Source of the DNA: an uncultured Clostridia bacterium
Lineage (GTDB): Bacteria; Bacillota; Clostridia; Christensenellales; Borkfalkiaceae
Reading direction: 5' to 3'
NCBI GenBank assembly: GCA_947174955.1
Contig: CAMWKX010000019.1
Span: 1-13,095, forward strand
Length of the DNA: 13,095 nucleotides
A program made the translations under genes and the position numbers. Below, piece by piece: positions 11,115 through 13,095 of this stretch (position 1 is its first letter; each line of letters begins with the position of its first letter). The notes beneath the pieces are model-generated. The model was not told the DNA's origin. It saw only the letters and a program-made list of their open reading frames with translations, and did not search any database.

Positions 11115-12491
11115 ATGCGCTTTATAAGATTTGTTTTTTCGCGGTTTTTTATATGCATTACCGTAATTGCGGCGCTCGTTGCCGCAATTATTTTTTTATG
11201 CGTCTATATCCACTCCCTGTTGCCCGCGGCGGCGGCAATCGCGCTTTCCTACGTAATTTCGGTAATCGCCGCGCTGTGTATGCTCGTCGGCGACAGCCCC
11301 GCCGAATTCAAGTGCGTGTGGCTGATAGTCATAGTTGCGCTGCCCGTAGCGGGCGCAGTGCTGTACGCCCTCTCGCGGTTAAGCCGCACGCAAAAATCGC
11401 CGCGCACGCCCGCTTTGCCGACGTCTTCCTGCTCGTCGTACGAATATTTTCACGACGGCGCAACCTTTCTCGACCGCCTCATTTCTCTCATATCCACCGC
11501 AAAGCGGCAGGTATTGTTGGAGTATTATATCATTTCGAAGGGACATATATGGGGGGCAACGTGCCGCGAACTGAAAATGGCGCTCGCCCGCGGCGTTGAA
11601 GTGAAGATTATTTACGACGGGCTGGGCAGCGCTCTGCGCGCTCCCAAAAAAGACTTTAAGGAGCTTGTGCGCGCGGGTGCAAAAATCAAGGTTTTCAACA
11701 GCCTTTTGCCCCTGCCCGTGTCCCGCCTCAACTTCCGCGACCACCGCAAAATCGCCGTCATCGACGGCGACGCCGTGTTTTTGGGCGGCGTGAATATCGC
11801 CGACGAATACGCCAACCTTTGCTCGCCGCACGGCTACTGGAAGGACGGCGGCGCGCTCTTCTTCGGGAATATTGCCGACGTCTACTCGCGCATTTATCTG
11901 GCTGCTTTTAACGGCGAAACTCCCGATTGGGGCGCAGGTATGCCCAAGTTAACCGAAAAGCACACCCTTTACCCGGTTGCCGACGAACCCGAACGCGCGG
12001 GCGGATACTGCGAGGATATGCTCGCCTCCGCACTGTACGCGGCAAGAGAGCGCGCATATATTTTTACGCCCTACCTCTGCATAGGCGACAAACTGCACGG
12101 TGCGCTCGCTTTCGCCGCGCGGCGGGGCGTGGACGTAAAAATTATCATTCCCGAAATACCCGACAAAAAACTGACCTACGCCATCACCCGCTCTTACTGC
12201 GAACGGCTTGTCGGCGAGGGCGTAAAGGTGTACACCTACACCCCGGGGTTTATGCACTTTAAGGGCGTGGTGTGCGACAACTCGGTACTTTTGGGCAGTT
12301 ACAACTTCGACTTCCGCTCTATGCGCTTAAACTACGAGTGCGGCGTCTTTGCCGACGGCGACCTTGCCGACGAAATAGCACGCGACTTCGTTTCCTGCCT
12401 CGCCCTCAGCCGACCGTTTGCTTGCGCTAAGCGGCGGGCGTCGGGCAGAATTTCGCTTGCCTTGCTGCGCCTTTTTGCCCCTCTCGTTTAG
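11115..12491 (+). CDS. Cardiolipin synthase-like phospholipase D family protein (458 aa)
   Basis: Two N-terminal transmembrane helices (about residues 8-32 and 36-58), and a third hydrophobic stretch at 68-88, anchor a cytosolic PLD catalytic region. Both HKD motifs are complete: HRKIAVID near residue 210, followed by LGGVNIADEY, and HFKGVVCD near residue 380, followed by LLGSYNFDFRS. This is the layout of bacterial Cls, which joins two phosphatidylglycerols to make cardiolipin and glycerol. Length is close to the usual 480. ATG 11115 has no Shine-Dalgarno. A TATAAT at 11083-11088 inside the end of the previous gene, without a good -35, could start a short transcript; otherwise it is co-transcribed with the MDR gene 27 bases upstream. 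Confidence 0.92.
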   Translation: MRFIRFVFSRFFICITVIAALVAAIIFLCVYIHSLLPAAAAIALSYVISVIAALCMLVGDSPAEFKCVWLIVIVALPVAGAVLYALSRLSRTQKSPRTPALPTSSCSSYEYFHDGATFLDRLISLISTAKRQVLLEYYIISKGHIWGATCRELKMALARGVEVKIIYDGLGSALRAPKKDFKELVRAGAKIKVFNSLLPLPVSRLNFRDHRKIAVIDGDAVFLGGVNIADEYANLCSPHGYWKDGGALFFGNIADVYSRIYLAAFNGETPDWGAGMPKLTEKHTLYPVADEPERAGGYCEDMLASALYAARERAYIFTPYLCIGDKLHGALAFAARRGVDVKIIIPEIPDKKLTYAITRSYCERLVGEGVKVYTYTPGFMHFKGVVCDNSVLLGSYNFDFRSMRLNYECGVFADGDLADEIARDFVSCLALSRPFACAKRRASGRISLALLRLFAPLV

Positions 12492-12520
12492 TTGCGGCGC
12501 GCGCGGATTTGTGATATCAT
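12492..12520 (+). promoter_or_regulatory. Promoter of the HAD phosphatase gene, with -10 just before the start codon
   Basis: TTGCGG (12492-12497), 17 nt, TATCAT (12515-12520), then seven bases to ATG 12528. There is no Shine-Dalgarno. The promoter occupies nearly the whole 36-bp gap after the cardiolipin synthase stop. Confidence 0.55.
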
Positions 12521-12527
12521 TTATCCG

Positions 12528-13095
12528 ATGATTAAACTTATTGCAAGCGATCTGGACGGCACGCTGCTGCCGCCGACCAAAATTATGCCCGCGGAAGCCT
12601 TTCCGCTGATTGAGAAAATGCACGGGCGCGGCATACTCTTCGTGCCCGCAAGCGGCAGACAACTGCCCAATCTTTTAAAGCTGTTTGCCCCCGTATCGGA
12701 TAAAATCGCGGTCATCGCCGAAAACGGCGGACTGGTATGGCACGGCGGCGAAATCATATTTTCCGACCCCACTCCCGCCGCCGACGTTTTACGAGCGCTC
12801 GATATTATCCGCGGCGTGGACGGGCTATACCCCGTAGTGTCCTGCGCCGACTGCGCCTATTACGAGGACGACTACCCCCGCTTTGTTGAAACTCTCAAAC
12901 GCTCTTATTCTTCGGAGAAGCGCGTCGACAACCTCGACGAAATTGCGGCAAGCGAAACCGTGCTTAAAATTTCCGTCTGGGACGATAAGCCCGCGGCGGA
13001 GCACGGCGGAAAAGTTTTGCCGCCGCTGATTGACGGTTTGCGCACTATGATTTCGGGCTACGACTGGCTGGACGTGAGCGTTGCGCACGCCAACA
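12528..13095 (+). CDS. Cof-type HAD-family hydrolase, N-terminal part (runs off the window)
   Basis: The first 189 codons of an open frame that continues past the window end. HAD motif I is SDLDGTLL with the nucleophile Asp8 and acid/base Asp10; motif II is the Ser42 in PASGRQ; an AENGG segment near residue 69 is typical of the Cof/YbiV subgroup, whose C2-type cap follows (from about residue 80). Motifs III and IV should lie beyond the window. These are Mg2+-dependent cytosolic phosphatases acting on sugar phosphates, nucleotides or flavin precursors; the substrate is not predictable. ATG 12528 is fixed by the motif I position only seven residues in, and it lacks a Shine-Dalgarno. The protein reads cleanly with no frameshift. 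Confidence 0.9.
   Translation, partial: MIKLIASDLDGTLLPPTKIMPAEAFPLIEKMHGRGILFVPASGRQLPNLLKLFAPVSDKIAVIAENGGLVWHGGEIIFSDPTPAADVLRALDIIRGVDGLYPVVSCADCAYYEDDYPRFVETLKRSYSSEKRVDNLDEIAASETVLKISVWDDKPAAEHGGKVLPPLIDGLRTMISGYDWLDVSVAHAN

Overview
The window reads as chromosomal DNA from a Bacillota, most likely an uncultured Clostridia lineage. This rests on the rpmE / DUF1385 (YqhQ) / prmC / prfA order, the ruvX–DUF1292 pair, sigma-A-type promoters (TTGACA/TATAAT) and strong Shine-Dalgarno (SD) sites on many genes. I cannot place it to genus. Every gene assignment comes from reading the sequence; no database search was run.

Layout. Bases 1-30 hold the first ten codons of rpsB (minus strand), with its promoter and a ~110-nt leader. 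A divergent short-chain dehydrogenase/reductase (SDR) follows at 243-1013 and ends at a bidirectional terminator. The ruvX–DUF1292 operon (1779 to 1051, minus) has a clear extended -10 promoter. A 64-residue membrane protein (1946-2140, plus) ends at a 15-bp terminator. Next is a minus-strand operon (3577 to 2199): a VUT/YhhQ-family transporter and an SDR joined by an ATGA overlap, headed by what I read as a class I preQ1 riboswitch. A Myb/SANT-like DNA-binding protein with a coiled-coil tail (4292 to 3693) comes next. The only long non-coding stretch (4293-4647) is mostly a 281-bp element built from nested inverted repeats.

From 4648 there is a plus-strand gene of unknown function, meeting head-on (4-nt stop overlap) a minus-strand series that runs rpmE (9883), a DUF1385–PrmC fusion, prfA, a DtxR/MntR-like regulator and a DUF3592 membrane protein. 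PrmC methylates the GGQ glutamine of release factors, so fusion and prfA are functional partners. On the plus strand, 10071 onward carries an MDR dehydrogenase lacking the catalytic-zinc motif, a cardiolipin-synthase-like PLD protein, and the start of a Cof-type HAD phosphatase that runs off the window.

The most interesting points are: (1) the preQ1-I aptamer in front of the VUT transporter, with a coupled SDR that becomes a candidate queuosine-precursor salvage gene; (2) the 281-bp three-way inverted-repeat element with near-identical arm and linker lengths; (3) several genes with no SD site whose start codon lies 6-8 nt after a -10 hexamer, pointing to leaderless mRNAs beside SD-led genes; (4) two promoters whose -35 boxes lie inside hairpins.
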